Shown in pieces: positions 6,482 to 14,070 of a stretch of DNA of 32,197 nt. Position numbers and translations under genes: made by a program. The stretch spans positions 1 to 32,197 of the forward strand of contig CAYQCH010000012.1 in the NCBI GenBank assembly GCA_964415935.1, in the 5' to 3' direction. Within the stretch, counting starts at the first letter, position 1; each line of letters opens with the position of its first letter. The notes under the pieces are model-generated. The model was given only the letters and a program-made list of their open reading frames with translations, made no database searches and was not told the DNA's origin. Origin of the DNA: CAYQCH01 sp964415935. GTDB lineage: Bacteria > Patescibacteriota > Patescibacteriia > VMEV01 > CAYQCH01.

Positions 6482-7249
6482 CTATTGCTTCAGCGCCATG
6501 GCTACAGCGCCCATGACCGGGTCCTGTTTTGGAATGATAAACTTCGCTTTTGGAAATGCCCGCCGCACGCGCTTTTTAAACTCCGCAAGCACCAGCGGAT
6601 CATGCTGCAGCACNNNNNNNNNNNNNNNNNNNNNNNNNNNNNNNNNNNNNNNNNNNNNNNNNNNNNNNNNNNNNNNNNNNNNNNNNNNNNNNNNNNNNNN
6701 NNNNNNNNNNNNNTTCGGACCGCGCCCGTCAGCGGCCTTTGCCGCAGCCATGAGCGCGCGCAGGCCAATGTCATACCCGCTGCCCTCGTCGGCAAGAATA
6801 TGCCCCAGGCCGCCGGCCAGCGCCTCTCGACCGCGCGCGTTGCGTCCATAGCAGTTAGACCCGGTACCGCCAATCACGCACATGCCCACGCCGGACTTTG
6901 AACCGGAACGGAACCCAACCACCGTGTCGTTCACCAGCCGAACCTTCGCGCCGTTCAGGATGCCGCCAAACGCCTGCGTGATTACGCGCTGTGCCAGCGC
7001 CAGGTCGGCCTTGCTGTCCAGTCCGGCAAAACCGGCCACGCAGGCATGGACGCGCGCGGAAGCGGGCACTCGCGCCTGCCGCGCCAGCTGCTTCCAGCCC
7101 GACTTCAGGTGCGCGACGATATCGGCCGGCCGCACGGAATGCAAATTCGCTTCGCCCGCTTTGGCCTGCGCCAGTACGCGCCCGTTCTCATCAGCCAGGG
7201 CCAAATGCGTCTTGGTACCGCCCGCGTCTATTCCCAACAGATATTGCAT
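6482..7249 (-). CDS. BadF/BadG-type ATPase, N-acetylglucosamine kinase-like (interrupted by gap)
   Basis: The N-terminal 178 residues carry the ASKHA phosphate-1 motif GIDAGGTKT (6-14), VND (106-108), GGTGSN (127-132) and GGLGHILADEGSGYDIG (147-162), all typical of the BadF/BadG/BcrA and GlcNAc-kinase group, which phosphorylates sugars or drives ATP-dependent activation. The last 43 residues (ending DPVMGAVAMALKQ) fit the family C-terminus. A 100-N gap (6614-6713) removes the middle. The family is usually about 300 residues, so roughly 80 residues are missing and the true gap is probably longer than 100 bases. The ATG at 7249 has no SD but follows a -10 box by 8 nt. Confidence 0.85.
   Translation of the reverse strand: MQYLLGIDAGGTKTHLALADENGRVLAQAKAGEANLHSVRPADIVAHLKSGWKQLARQARVPASARVHACVAGFAGLDSKADLALAQRVITQAFGGILNGAKVRLVNDTVVGFRSGSKSGVGMCVIGGTGSNCYGRNARGREALAGGLGHILADEGSGYDIGLRALMAAAKAADGRGPXXXXXXXXXXXXXXXXXXXXXXXXXXXXXXXXXXVLQHDPLVLAEFKKRVRRAFPKAKFIIPKQDPVMGAVAMALKQ
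6614..6713. other. Assembly gap of exactly 100 N
   Basis: One hundred consecutive N is a conventional placeholder for a gap of unknown size. It lies inside the BadF-like kinase gene. Reading frames across it are not informative, and the linkage of its two sides rests on scaffolding. Confidence 0.98.
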
Positions 7250-7257
7250 AGGCTGGC

Positions 7258-7285
7258 ATTGTACCACGCGATTTTGAGTAAACAA
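7258..7285 (-). promoter_or_regulatory. Promoter of the BadF-like kinase
   Basis: On the minus strand TTGTTT (7280-7285), a 16-nt spacer ending TGG, and TACAAT (7258-7263) precede the ATG at 7249 by 8 nt. The transcript would begin at or next to the start codon. Confidence 0.6.
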
Positions 7286-7288
7286 AAA

Positions 7289-7311
7289 GCTGGTTTTTAC
7301 GGTAAACCAGC
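7289..7311 (-). terminator. Intrinsic terminator of the 88-aa zinc-ribbon gene
   Basis: Stem GCTGGTTT/AAACCAGC with a 7-nt loop, followed on the minus strand by TTTTTGTTT. It lies just after the stop of the 88-residue gene and abuts the kinase promoter. Confidence 0.75.
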
Positions 7312-7322
7312 AAACCGTCCTC

Positions 7323-7589
7323 CTAGCGCTTGCGATATCGATCGCCGCGCAGGTCGAGATCATCATCGTCCTCGTCGGATGTCCGCCGCTTGCGCTTCTT
7401 CGAGCTGGAGCCGTCCTCCCCGCCATGCTCCCGCTTGCAGTCATCGCAACGGATGAGATCTTCTTCCAGGTCAAGAAGCGCGTCGCCATGATCTGCAGAA
7501 AACTCATCCATCGTCAGCCAGCCGGTCTTTCCCGGCAACCGATACCGTTCGCACATGGCACAACGCTGCCGCTTGGACACCTCCACCAT
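7323..7589 (-). CDS. Small zinc-ribbon-like protein with basic/acidic tail
   Basis: An 88-residue protein with two CxxC pairs, C10-AM-C13 and C48-DD-C51, separated by 34 residues, a layout typical of a small treble-clef or zinc ribbon. After it come a Ser-Lys-Arg run (SSSKKRKRR) and an acidic/Arg end, which suggest nucleic-acid contact. No family is recognised. The ATG at 7589 follows a GGAG by about 7 nt, and that SD lies at the base of a perfect 10-bp hairpin stem (7598-7639), so translation may be structure-controlled. It is followed by its own terminator. Confidence 0.6.
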   Translation of the reverse strand: MVEVSKRQRCAMCERYRLPGKTGWLTMDEFSADHGDALLDLEEDLIRCDDCKREHGGEDGSSSKKRKRRTSDEDDDDLDLRGDRYRKR

Positions 7590-7597
7590 CCTTTACT

Positions 7598-7639
7598 CTC
7601 CTCTTCAATGCGGAACAGTCGTTCTGCCCTGAAGAGGAG
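7598..7639 (-). promoter_or_regulatory. Leader hairpin overlapping the SD of the 88-aa gene
   Basis: A 10-bp perfect outer stem (CTCCTCTTCA at 7598-7607 and TGAAGAGGAG at 7630-7639), a 2x2 internal loop, and a 7-bp inner stem (GCGGAAC/GTTCTGC, one G-U) with loop AGTC. The minus-strand 3' arm contains the AGGAG that would serve the ATG at 7589, so folding could hide the SD. Confidence 0.55.
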
Positions 7640-7669
7640 ACGGGACCGACCATGCGAGTCGATCCCGTC
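7639..7669 (-). terminator. 12-bp hairpin after the 62-aa gene
   Basis: Arms 7639-7650 and 7658-7669 pair over 12 bp (one mismatch on the plus strand, G-U in minus-strand RNA) with a 7-nt loop. It lies between the stop of the 62-residue gene and the leader hairpin of the 88-residue gene. There is no T tract, so it may be a stabilising or attenuation hairpin rather than a classic terminator. Confidence 0.4.
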
Positions 7670-7686
7670 CACATGCGCTTGCGCCC

Positions 7687-7875
7687 CTACGCCTCGCCGA
7701 GGACGGCCTTCAGCATGCGCTGCAGGCCCGCGTCCCGCTTGTGCCGGTCGCAGCCCTCCTGATGCTGGCGCAGCTGCCGCTTCTGCTCGTCCGTCATGTC
7801 GTGATGGTTGATGATGATCTCCTTGTACCTGTCACAAGTGATCTGCGCGATGCGATTCTTTCGCTTCTTTCCCAC
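7687..7875 (-). CDS. Small basic protein with Cys/His zinc-finger-like motif
   Basis: A 62-residue protein starting at a GTG (7875) that follows SD AAAGGGG by 5 nt. It has an N-terminal basic patch (GKKRKNR), C13, then about 20 residues, then H-Q-E-G-C-D-R-H, an HxxxCxxH arrangement. The C...H-x3-C-x2-C/H pattern recalls anti-sigma zinc-binding (zf-HC2) domains, but the similarity is only at motif level. No sigma factor is in the window. A longer reading from the ATG at 8040 is possible but lacks an SD and has unlike composition. Confidence 0.5.
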   Translation of the reverse strand: MGKKRKNRIAQITCDRYKEIIINHHDMTDEQKRQLRQHQEGCDRHKRDAGLQRMLKAVLGEA

Positions 7876-8069
7876 TGTGGCCCCTTTCACTCCCTTCACC
7901 ACGCAAAGCACGCGCTTTCCGTGTTCAAGGGGTTGGACGTGAGAGGGCTTGCGCCTTCTGCACGTCGCTGTATAGGGTGTTCCTCCGGAGGGAAGGAACG
8001 GGTCTTTCACCGTCGGGCAACCCGCCAGGGGCCGCACCAAACGGTCGATGGCCTCTACCCAAAGGAATG

Positions 8070-8567
8070 TCAGGCCGCGGGAGGCAAGTCGTCATCCTCG
8101 CCGGGTTCCGGTTCATCCAGACGGGCGCAAACCCATCGGACAATGCACCGGATCTCGGCTTCGGTAATCTGACTGCCTTCCAGGGTTCGGACATCGCGCG
8201 AGCGCGGAAGGGGATCCCCTTCCAGCCGCGACGACACCCAGACCTGGAAGTACTCTTGCACCGCCAGATAGTTGCGCAGGCAACGATCGCAGCGGACAAC
8301 AGCGCCTTCCGGATGCAGCCATGCCAGGACTCGCGCCGGCATTTCCGTCGCCCGGGTTTCGGACCAGGCCATGACCAGGGTACAGGCCCTGACCATGTCG
8401 GATACGTTCCCGCAGCGCCGGAAAAGCATGGCAGGCGGATCTGACAGAGACGGTGTCCGCGTAAACGGACGTCCGCTCCACCAGCCCCGCGAACGACGTC
8501 CTTGCCAGTGAATGATCCGTTCGACGCGCTTTCGCTCGTCGTACGGCAACCCTTCAAGCACGTACAT
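8070..8567 (-). CDS. Hypothetical protein with CxxC, acidic C-terminus
   Basis: A 165-residue protein starting MYVLEGLPYDERKRV at the ATG at 8567, with SD AAAGGA 6 nt upstream. It has a CDRC pair in the middle, many Arg and Trp, and an acidic end (EPEPGEDDDLPPA). I recognise no family. An upstream in-frame start at 8675 would overlap the promoter-like GGTATATAAC and lacks an SD. It sits with two other short cysteine-bearing genes on the same strand. Overlapping frames in this GC-rich region make the call moderate. Confidence 0.5.
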   Translation of the reverse strand: MYVLEGLPYDERKRVERIIHWQGRRSRGWWSGRPFTRTPSLSDPPAMLFRRCGNVSDMVRACTLVMAWSETRATEMPARVLAWLHPEGAVVRCDRCLRNYLAVQEYFQVWVSSRLEGDPLPRSRDVRTLEGSQITEAEIRCIVRWVCARLDEPEPGEDDDLPPAA

Positions 8568-8741
8568 GCGCATTCCTTTGCGACGCCAACCTCTGGCCTC
8601 GCTCCCCTTTGTCAGGTAACCGGAGTTCCCTGGCAAACAGAGCGAGCCAAAAATTGGATATTCGTTATATACCATAAAGAACCGGAAAAATCAAGGGGCG
8701 CGCTCTACCCGACCGCTGCTGACATAATACAAAAGAAAGAC

Positions 8742-8767
8742 CCCCGTATGCCTCCAGACATACGGGG
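8742..8767 (-). terminator. Intrinsic terminator of the CDP-alcohol transferase gene
   Basis: A 9-bp perfect stem (CCCCGTATG at 8742-8750 and CATACGGGG at 8759-8767) followed on the minus strand by TCTTTCTTTT. It lies 7 nt after the stop of the transferase gene. Confidence 0.85.
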
Positions 8768-8774
8768 ATCGTAT

Positions 8775-9512
8775 TCAAATGGGCTGGGTTTCCAGCTCCT
8801 CCTCGACTTCCTGCCTTACCTGCTGCCCTATCTCCGCGCGTTTGCGCAAAGACAAGCAAGCGAGCAGTACCGCGGCCCAGAGCAGCACGTATGCCACGGG
8901 CCTGCCATCAGAACCGATCTTGGCCAGCAGCCGCGTCAGCTCCAGCCACCAGGCGTCAGGCCCGGAAACGACGTCAGCAAACGCCGCGGCCCACCCCTTG
9001 GCCTGCCAGCCGCTTACGGGGAACTGGCCGGCCACCAGCAGGCAGATGACCAGGTTCTGCGCGAAGAACTTGATCTTGCCGAAATTGATGGCGCCAAACT
9101 GGTTGATGCAGCGGCGCTGCACCTGCACTGTAAACAGGTAGTCGCGGTAATGCCGGCGGCAGGACACGAAGTCCAGCACGAGCAGCGCCGCCAGCCCGGC
9201 GACGAAATGCCACGGCACGACCAGATCCAACGCAACGATCAGCCCGACGAAGACGGGGTAGACGAACCCCCACTTGTCGACGAACTGGTCCAGGAACTTG
9301 CCCTCCCTGGTCGCCCCGCCGGGCTGCCAGTGGCGGGCGTAGTAGCCGTCCAACCCGTCGAGGATCATGCCGATCGTAAAGAGCAGCGCTCCCAGCCAGT
9401 ACCATCCCAAGTGCTCCGGTCCCGGACCGAACAGGATGGCAAGGAACAGAGACATGCACGGAATGCGCAGGAGAGTGAGTTTGTTCGCTCCCCCGGCTAC
9501 CCACTTGCCCAT
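8775..9512 (-). CDS. CDP-alcohol phosphatidyltransferase family protein
   Basis: A 245-residue integral membrane enzyme. The CDP-OH-P signature is present: D55-G56-x2-A59-R60-x10-G71-x3-D75-x3-D79, with an extra Asp-Gly at 52-53. The gap between AR and G is two residues longer than usual. The N-terminus ANKLTLLR matches the conserved NxLTxxR start of PgsA-type enzymes. Such enzymes swap CMP from a CDP-activated lipid or alcohol for a second alcohol, giving phospholipid headgroups. Several further membrane helices follow, then an acidic cytoplasmic end. The ATG at 9512 has SD GGGAGGTG with 4-nt spacing. It is monocistronic with its own terminator. Exact substrates cannot be read from the sequence. 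Confidence 0.85.
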   Translation of the reverse strand: MGKWVAGGANKLTLLRIPCMSLFLAILFGPGPEHLGWYWLGALLFTIGMILDGLDGYYARHWQPGGATREGKFLDQFVDKWGFVYPVFVGLIVALDLVVPWHFVAGLAALLVLDFVSCRRHYRDYLFTVQVQRRCINQFGAINFGKIKFFAQNLVICLLVAGQFPVSGWQAKGWAAAFADVVSGPDAWWLELTRLLAKIGSDGRPVAYVLLWAAVLLACLSLRKRAEIGQQVRQEVEEELETQPI

Positions 9513-9657
9513 ATGTCACCTCCCGGGGGATGTTGGGCTGGCTTTTGTATAGCAAAGGCACGAGCGACAAACAAGATTGACGGAAAACCCCGTCTCGGCT
9601 ATACTTCCCGACTCTCTAAGCCTCGAAAATCCAGGAGGAAAACTCTACAGGGGGAAT

Positions 9658-9999
9658 ATGTCGGTTTCTGAATGCGAACTGGGTCCGTCCACCTGCTACG
9701 GCGTGGACTTACGGCTCTGGGAGCGCGTCCGGCTGAAGAACGGCCAGGAACGCCTCCCGGACATTCTCGACCGGATCCTGCTTCTGGGACTAAAGGTCAA
9801 AGCAACCTTGTACCAGGAGCGAACGGATCCCACGGAACGAGACACAGCCATCTTGTTCCGCACCAGGCAGGTACTCAAAGCAGCCGCGACAACCGTGCTG
9901 CTGGAGGCGAATTGCTCCACCTGGCTGTTGCGCGCGCACGGGTACATCTCGCCGCACGGCACATCACCGCTTTCAGACTTCGAGGAATGGATGGCATAG
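9658..9999 (+). CDS. Hypothetical protein, 113 aa
   Basis: A soluble-looking 113-residue protein (MSVSECELGPSTCYGVDLRLW...). I recognise no family. I chose the ATG at 9658 because AGGGGGAAT lies directly upstream and a GGAGG lies at about 9633-9637; an in-frame start at 9577 would fall before the promoter-like GGCTATACT at 9595-9603. A strong terminator follows the stop at 10014-10045, which supports a real transcription unit. Confidence 0.6.
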   Translation: MSVSECELGPSTCYGVDLRLWERVRLKNGQERLPDILDRILLLGLKVKATLYQERTDPTERDTAILFRTRQVLKAAATTVLLEANCSTWLLRAHGYISPHGTSPLSDFEEWMA

Positions 10000-10013
10000 C
10001 CGCCATCTGTGGC

Positions 10014-10045
10014 AAGGCCCTTCTCCACGTACGGAGAGGGGCCTT
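10014..10045 (+). terminator. Intrinsic terminator
   Basis: A 13-bp stem (arms 10014-10026 and 10033-10045, one G-U pair) followed by TGAATTTT, directly after the 113-aa gene. Confidence 0.85.
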
Positions 10046-10094
10046 TGAATTTTCCGCTTGCCTTGCCCATGCCGTTGTGGCACGATGATCGCAC

Positions 10095-10100
10095 TATAAT
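10095..10100 (+). promoter_or_regulatory. -10 box of the secreted PKD-like gene
   Basis: Consensus TATAAT ends 26 nt before the ATG at 10127. The predicted leader of about 20 nt has only a weak GGGGA near the start codon. Confidence 0.55.
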
Positions 10101-10126
10101 TAATGCGGTCCCTACGGGGAACCCCT

Positions 10127-11101
10127 ATGAAACAACGTTATTTCGCCGTGCTGGCCACGCTCAGCCTGCTGGCCGCTCTCGTGCTGCCGCAACAAACGCT
10201 TGCCGCGCGCACCATCTGGTTGCAGAGACAGCAGCAGGAGTCTACATTCGTGTCGACCATCAGCCCCGCTGATCCACAAGCCCTGGAGCTCCTGGATATT
10301 TTGCACATTGAATTACAAGCCACTGACCCGCTCTGGTCCGATGCCGACTTCATCGCCTTTGTCATGAAGTACAAAGAAATCCGCCAAAACGGCATTGACC
10401 TCATCAGCGACCTGGGGGATCTCGTCTTGCAGGCGTTTGATCTGGACGACCTGGGCGCCAAGGTGGACGACGAGCGCATCCAGCAGGCATTTGCTCTGAC
10501 GGAAGAAGAACGCGCCGCGCAGGAAGAACTGAAAACCTACATCAAGGAAAACCTTGAGGCGTTCAAAACCGATCCCAATGCCTTTTTAGAAGAATTTGTC
10601 GGCAGCATGGACGGCCTTGATGACTACGAATTCATCAACGACGAGATCCCCTATGCCTACGGCTATGCCGATCCGTACGGACCGGTGGAAGCCGGCCGCG
10701 TCGTCTGGCTGTACAATGACAGCTACAACCCGCTGGGCACGGACATGACAGCCACCTGGACGCAAACGTACGGCCCGGAAGTAACCTGGCTGAATACAGA
10801 CTCCGGAGGCAATGCCGCCTTCATCATGCCCGACTTGCAGGACAGCGGCTATGACTACCTCCTGTTTGAACTCATGGTGGACAACGGCGTTTCCACCAGC
10901 ACCTATGAAGTGTACGTAGAAGCCTACGTTCCGCTGCAAAGCGAAGTGGCCGACGCCTTCCGTGAAATCATGGGACGCGAAATTGACGACTTCCACCATG
11001 CTTACTGGGAAGAATTGTGGTACCAGGGCATGCCCATTGAACAAATCCGCCACCACTTTGAGCTCTTGAAAGAGCATGAAGCGGAGTGGCTGCACTCCTA
11101 A
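10127..11101 (+). CDS. Secreted protein with C-terminal PKD/Ig-like domain
   Basis: A 324-residue protein with a Sec signal peptide (MKQRYFAVLATLSLLAALVLPQ, cleavage probably after TLAA). Residues 40-160 are acidic and helical (LTEEERAAQEELKTYIKENL). Around 185-265 a beta-rich stretch with FELMVDNGVSTSTYEVYVE matches the end of PKD-type domains (L.V.DG..ST...V.V). A His/Glu-rich helical tail follows. It is likely exported and surface-associated; no catalytic motif is seen. An in-frame ATG at 10103 lies 2 nt after the -10 box and cannot be used. A terminator follows. Confidence 0.7.
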   Translation: MKQRYFAVLATLSLLAALVLPQQTLAARTIWLQRQQQESTFVSTISPADPQALELLDILHIELQATDPLWSDADFIAFVMKYKEIRQNGIDLISDLGDLVLQAFDLDDLGAKVDDERIQQAFALTEEERAAQEELKTYIKENLEAFKTDPNAFLEEFVGSMDGLDDYEFINDEIPYAYGYADPYGPVEAGRVVWLYNDSYNPLGTDMTATWTQTYGPEVTWLNTDSGGNAAFIMPDLQDSGYDYLLFELMVDNGVSTSTYEVYVEAYVPLQSEVADAFREIMGREIDDFHHAYWEELWYQGMPIEQIRHHFELLKEHEAEWLHS

Positions 11102-11114
11102 ACCGGCAACAAAA

Positions 11115-11138
11115 AAGCCCCTCCGGATGGAGGGGCTT
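11115..11138. terminator. Bidirectional intrinsic terminator
   Basis: A 10-bp stem (AAGCCCCTCC at 11115-11124 and GGAGGGGCTT at 11129-11138) with flanking A6 and T5 runs separates the convergent secreted-protein and DoxX genes. Confidence 0.9.
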
Positions 11139-11153
11139 TTTGATACCTGTTTG

Positions 11154-11537
11154 TTACACAAGCCGAAACCGTCTTTTCATCGCCGGCGGCATGGCGGCGA
11201 TAAATACCGCGAACGAAGCCATCATCAGGCCGAAGTCGCGGACGGTGATGTCGTTAAATCCGACGGTAATCAGTACGATAAGCAAGTGCAGCGCGGCAAC
11301 AAGCGATGCCAGCCAGGTTTTGATGCCCAGCACAAGCATGGCACCCAGCACCATGTCCACCACAGCCGTGGCGCGCATGGTTTCTTCAACCGAACGCAGC
11401 AAGTACGCCTGCGCCCAGGGCTGGATAAAGCCGCCCCAGCCGGCCGAATCCTGCCAGATAAGATATCCGATAACCAGAAAAGTGACTCCCAACCCGAACC
11501 GCAACACCGAAAATGCGAATGTGGTGGCGTAGCGCAT
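11154..11537 (-). CDS. DoxX-like small membrane protein
   Basis: A 127-residue protein with four predicted membrane helices and the DoxX-type layout: an N-terminal helix starting FSVLRFGLGVTFLVIGYLIW, an amphipathic stretch, then ...DMVLGAMLVLG, LHLLIVLITVG and a last helix before a basic end. DoxX relatives are associated with redox or sulfur metabolism in some bacteria, but here the role is unknown. Its ATG follows the kinase stop by 1 nt (TAG-T-ATG), with an AGGA inside the kinase gene 8 nt upstream, so the two are translated from one message. Confidence 0.75.
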   Translation of the reverse strand: MRYATTFAFSVLRFGLGVTFLVIGYLIWQDSAGWGGFIQPWAQAYLLRSVEETMRATAVVDMVLGAMLVLGIKTWLASLVAALHLLIVLITVGFNDITVRDFGLMMASFAVFIAAMPPAMKRRFRLV

Positions 11538-11538
11538 A

Positions 11539-13548
11539 CTATGATCCTAACAATTTGTTTAAGAGACTTCTGACTGCACCTTGTCGACCGGCTCGTTTTT
11601 TCTCCACCATCTCCGCCTTGATTTTCCTTAGCTCTTGCCGCACCTCGTCCATGCTTGGACGATCTTTGGCGTCTTTATACATCATCCATCCGATCAGGTC
11701 GGAAAGCTTCTGCGGCACTTCCGGGCGAACTTCTGCCGCCAGATCAGGATCCGTGGTGATAATGTTTTTTAACACTTCCAAGAAAGAGCGTCCTTGAAAC
11801 GGTTTGCGTCCCGTCAATGCCTCGTACATGACCGATCCCAGCGAAAATACGTCAGACCTCGCATCAATGGACGAGGATGAAGCCTGTTCCGGCGACATAT
11901 AGTAGGGGGTCCCCAGCACGGAGCCCGTGCGTGTTAAATTTGGATTCAGTTCAACGCGATCAGCCAACGCCTCAATCTCCGCCGCATCCGGATTGTTCCC
12001 CTCACGCGCGGCGGCAGCCAATTCTGCAATGCGCAACTTGTCCGCCCCAAGCAAGTTATACTCCTGCGGAACGTCAATGTCGCCCGCATCCGCATCTTTC
12101 TTGCGCGATAGCCGGTTAATCTCGCCGGTTATCCAAGTCCTCGCCTCCTGCCGCAGCTTACGAAGCATCAAGTCATGCGTATATTCCCTATCTGCGTTCG
12201 AGAGCGATGACGTGAACTTCTCCATGGCATCCATCATGTTTTTGCTGCGTTGATCTTTTGCCAGCTTCTCTCGCCATTGCGGCTGGCGCAAGGCGTCAAT
12301 CACGCCGGTGCGCTGGGCATCCAGATACAATTTCTTCAGTCGTTCCGCGAATGCAGCGTCCAGCTGGTATTTCTCCAAATCTTCAAAGCGCATGCGCTGG
12401 TCGGCAATGTCGAGAAGCTGCTGGCGGACCAGTTCAAGCCGATCTTCGTCTTCTTCCATGATTTTTGCCAGTCCGAAATCGCCTACCTGAAAAATGGGCG
12501 ATGCGCCGTGTTCGCTTTGCACGAAAATGTTGGCGGGCTTCACGTCGCGATGCACAACGCCTTTGGCGTGGGCTGCCGCCAACCCTTCCGCCACCTGGTC
12601 AAACAGGTCCATGGCCTGCTCGACCGGCATTGGCTGTTGCTTTATCAACGCCTCCGCATCGCCTCCCTTAACCTTGTCCATGACGTACCAGCCGCCTGAT
12701 TTGTCCGGCATGAAATCCGCGGACTTGATTCCAAGGACGTGCTTGTTGCGTATGGCCGCCAAGGCCAGCGCCTCGCGGCGGAATCGGTCAAAAAGCGAAT
12801 CATGTAACGGCCTCTCCTCCGGATACACCGCCTTCATCACCAGTTCACGCTCCGGAGCGTTCAAATCCCGCGCCTCAAATACCTTCCCCATGGCGCCGGA
12901 CTTTGTCAGTTTGCGGACAGGAAGGTATTTGGTATTGACCACATAGTTCCCCTTTTCATCCGTTTCCAAAATACGCCCCGCCAAGGCAGCGGGAAAGCCG
13001 AAATACAGCATGACCTCGCAGATATACTGGCGCTGCCTCAACTCTTGTTCCGCTTGCGCTTCTTTCTGGGCGCTCACATCCAGCTGCGGCGCTTCTTCGG
13101 CGATTTTTTTTGCCAGCCTCCCAGAGTCCATGGTATCGGCACGTTTGGCAATATCCAATTCGCGCCAAAAATCCTTGGGAAGTTCCTCCTGGGCCCAGGC
13201 GCTGGCTTCCATACGGGCCGAAACCGTGCGGCGTTCACTTCCGCTCGCCGGCTTCTTTTTGGACGCAGGCACATCGATGGTTTCTGATGAATCATCAAGA
13301 TTTATGACCCTCGATTCAAGCTCCTGCTGCCCCGAGTCGGACTCTTCCGAATGTGCTTCCACCGCAAACCAATCAGATGACTCCTCCGGCTTTGACTGCT
13401 CATGCGCGGGGCCGCCCAGCACCTGCGTGCGATGGGACTTCGCCTCCTTGACCGGCACAATGCCTCGCTTGGTCTGCATTTCGCGCACGACGCCGGGCTG
13501 CTCTTCATTTTTTGACCGCGATGGCGGCAATTCTATGGTTGCTGGCAT
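11539..13548 (-). CDS. Eukaryotic-type Ser/Thr protein kinase with large activation-segment insertion
   Basis: A 669-residue cytoplasmic kinase. Residues 1-210 are low-complexity and charged. Kinase motifs follow: a glycine loop SGAMGKV (217-223), Lys239 (VMKAVYP), Glu259, HRDVKPAN (333-340), DFG (357-359), GTPYYMSPE (546-554), D-x-R-S-D-V-F-S-L-G and a final Arg in KDRPSMDEV. All catalytic residues are intact. Between DFG and GTPYYMSPE, where kinases usually have 20-30 residues, there are about 186; the extra 175 or so are helical and charged. No transmembrane or PASTA segment is visible. The ATG at 13548 lies 25 nt after TATAAT (13574-13579); an in-frame TTG at 13569 is too close to that box. 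It is co-transcribed with the DoxX gene. Confidence 0.92.
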   Translation of the reverse strand: MPATIELPPSRSKNEEQPGVVREMQTKRGIVPVKEAKSHRTQVLGGPAHEQSKPEESSDWFAVEAHSEESDSGQQELESRVINLDDSSETIDVPASKKKPASGSERRTVSARMEASAWAQEELPKDFWRELDIAKRADTMDSGRLAKKIAEEAPQLDVSAQKEAQAEQELRQRQYICEVMLYFGFPAALAGRILETDEKGNYVVNTKYLPVRKLTKSGAMGKVFEARDLNAPERELVMKAVYPEERPLHDSLFDRFRREALALAAIRNKHVLGIKSADFMPDKSGGWYVMDKVKGGDAEALIKQQPMPVEQAMDLFDQVAEGLAAAHAKGVVHRDVKPANIFVQSEHGASPIFQVGDFGLAKIMEEDEDRLELVRQQLLDIADQRMRFEDLEKYQLDAAFAERLKKLYLDAQRTGVIDALRQPQWREKLAKDQRSKNMMDAMEKFTSSLSNADREYTHDLMLRKLRQEARTWITGEINRLSRKKDADAGDIDVPQEYNLLGADKLRIAELAAAAREGNNPDAAEIEALADRVELNPNLTRTGSVLGTPYYMSPEQASSSSIDARSDVFSLGSVMYEALTGRKPFQGRSFLEVLKNIITTDPDLAAEVRPEVPQKLSDLIGWMMYKDAKDRPSMDEVRQELRKIKAEMVEKKRAGRQGAVRSLLNKLLGS

Positions 13549-13573
13549 AAGAATGGACAAGCTTGACAAATGT

Positions 13574-13579
13574 ATTATA
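13574..13579 (-). promoter_or_regulatory. -10 box of the kinase-DoxX operon
   Basis: TATAAT on the minus strand, 25 nt before the ATG at 13548. There is no clear -35 and no SD in the predicted leader of about 18 nt. Confidence 0.5.
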
Positions 13580-13622
13580 GCATCATAGTGTCTTTTGATG
13601 CTCTTTGAACTGGAGAAGACCC

Positions 13623-14006
13623 ATGACTCCCCCGGAAAACTGGCTGTCCGAAGTCCGAAACGGCTTTGGGCCGCTGCTGCAAGTCCTCTACGTGCGCGAG
13701 CGTCGGCTGCGCGCCCTGTTCCAGCAGCCGGTTGGCAGCGCGCACGGTCCCTGCACGGTCGTCCTCGACCCGGACGGCACGCCTCGATTGCGTTTCAACA
13801 TCAACGGGACGGAACTGCGCATGCTTCTGAAACCGGCGCACTCGTTGCGCGGCAACCGGTCGCGCCTGGACTTCGACGACGCCGCCAACGCCTGGCTGAT
13901 GGACGAGGCCCGCACCGACCAGGACTACCTCGCCGTCCGCGATGCGCTGCTGGCCGCTATCGGCCTGAAGCCGTCGGACATGCTTCCGTACAACCCCCTG
14001 CGCTAG
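13623..14006 (+). CDS. Hypothetical protein, 127 aa
   Basis: A 127-residue soluble protein (MTPPENWLSEVRNGFGPLLQ...). It has a short beta stretch (CTVVLDPDGTPRLRFNINGTELRM) and a C-terminal helix (DQDYLAVRDALLAAIGL). No family is recognised. SD GGAG lies 8 nt before the ATG at 13623, which is preferred over the in-frame TTG at 13605. It is divergent from the kinase operon and ends at a strong terminator. It belongs to the SD-bearing orphan class. Confidence 0.6.
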   Translation: MTPPENWLSEVRNGFGPLLQVLYVRERRLRALFQQPVGSAHGPCTVVLDPDGTPRLRFNINGTELRMLLKPAHSLRGNRSRLDFDDAANAWLMDEARTDQDYLAVRDALLAAIGLKPSDMLPYNPLR

Positions 14007-14031
14007 GCCGCTCGCATGCGCGCCTCAACGC

Positions 14032-14066
14032 AAAATCCCCTCAAGACCCGGTCTTGCAGGGGATTT
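14032..14066. terminator. Bidirectional intrinsic terminator
   Basis: A long hairpin (AAAATCCCCT...AGGGGATTTT with an inner CAAGACC/GGTCTTG stem) lies between the convergent 127-aa gene and histidine kinase gene. Confidence 0.9.
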
Positions 14067-14070
14067 TCTT

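Noticed and set aside
8502..9671. 389-codon plus-strand frame opposite the CDP-alcohol transferase
   Set aside because: The minus strand has the conserved enzyme motif, SD and terminator; this frame crosses that terminator.
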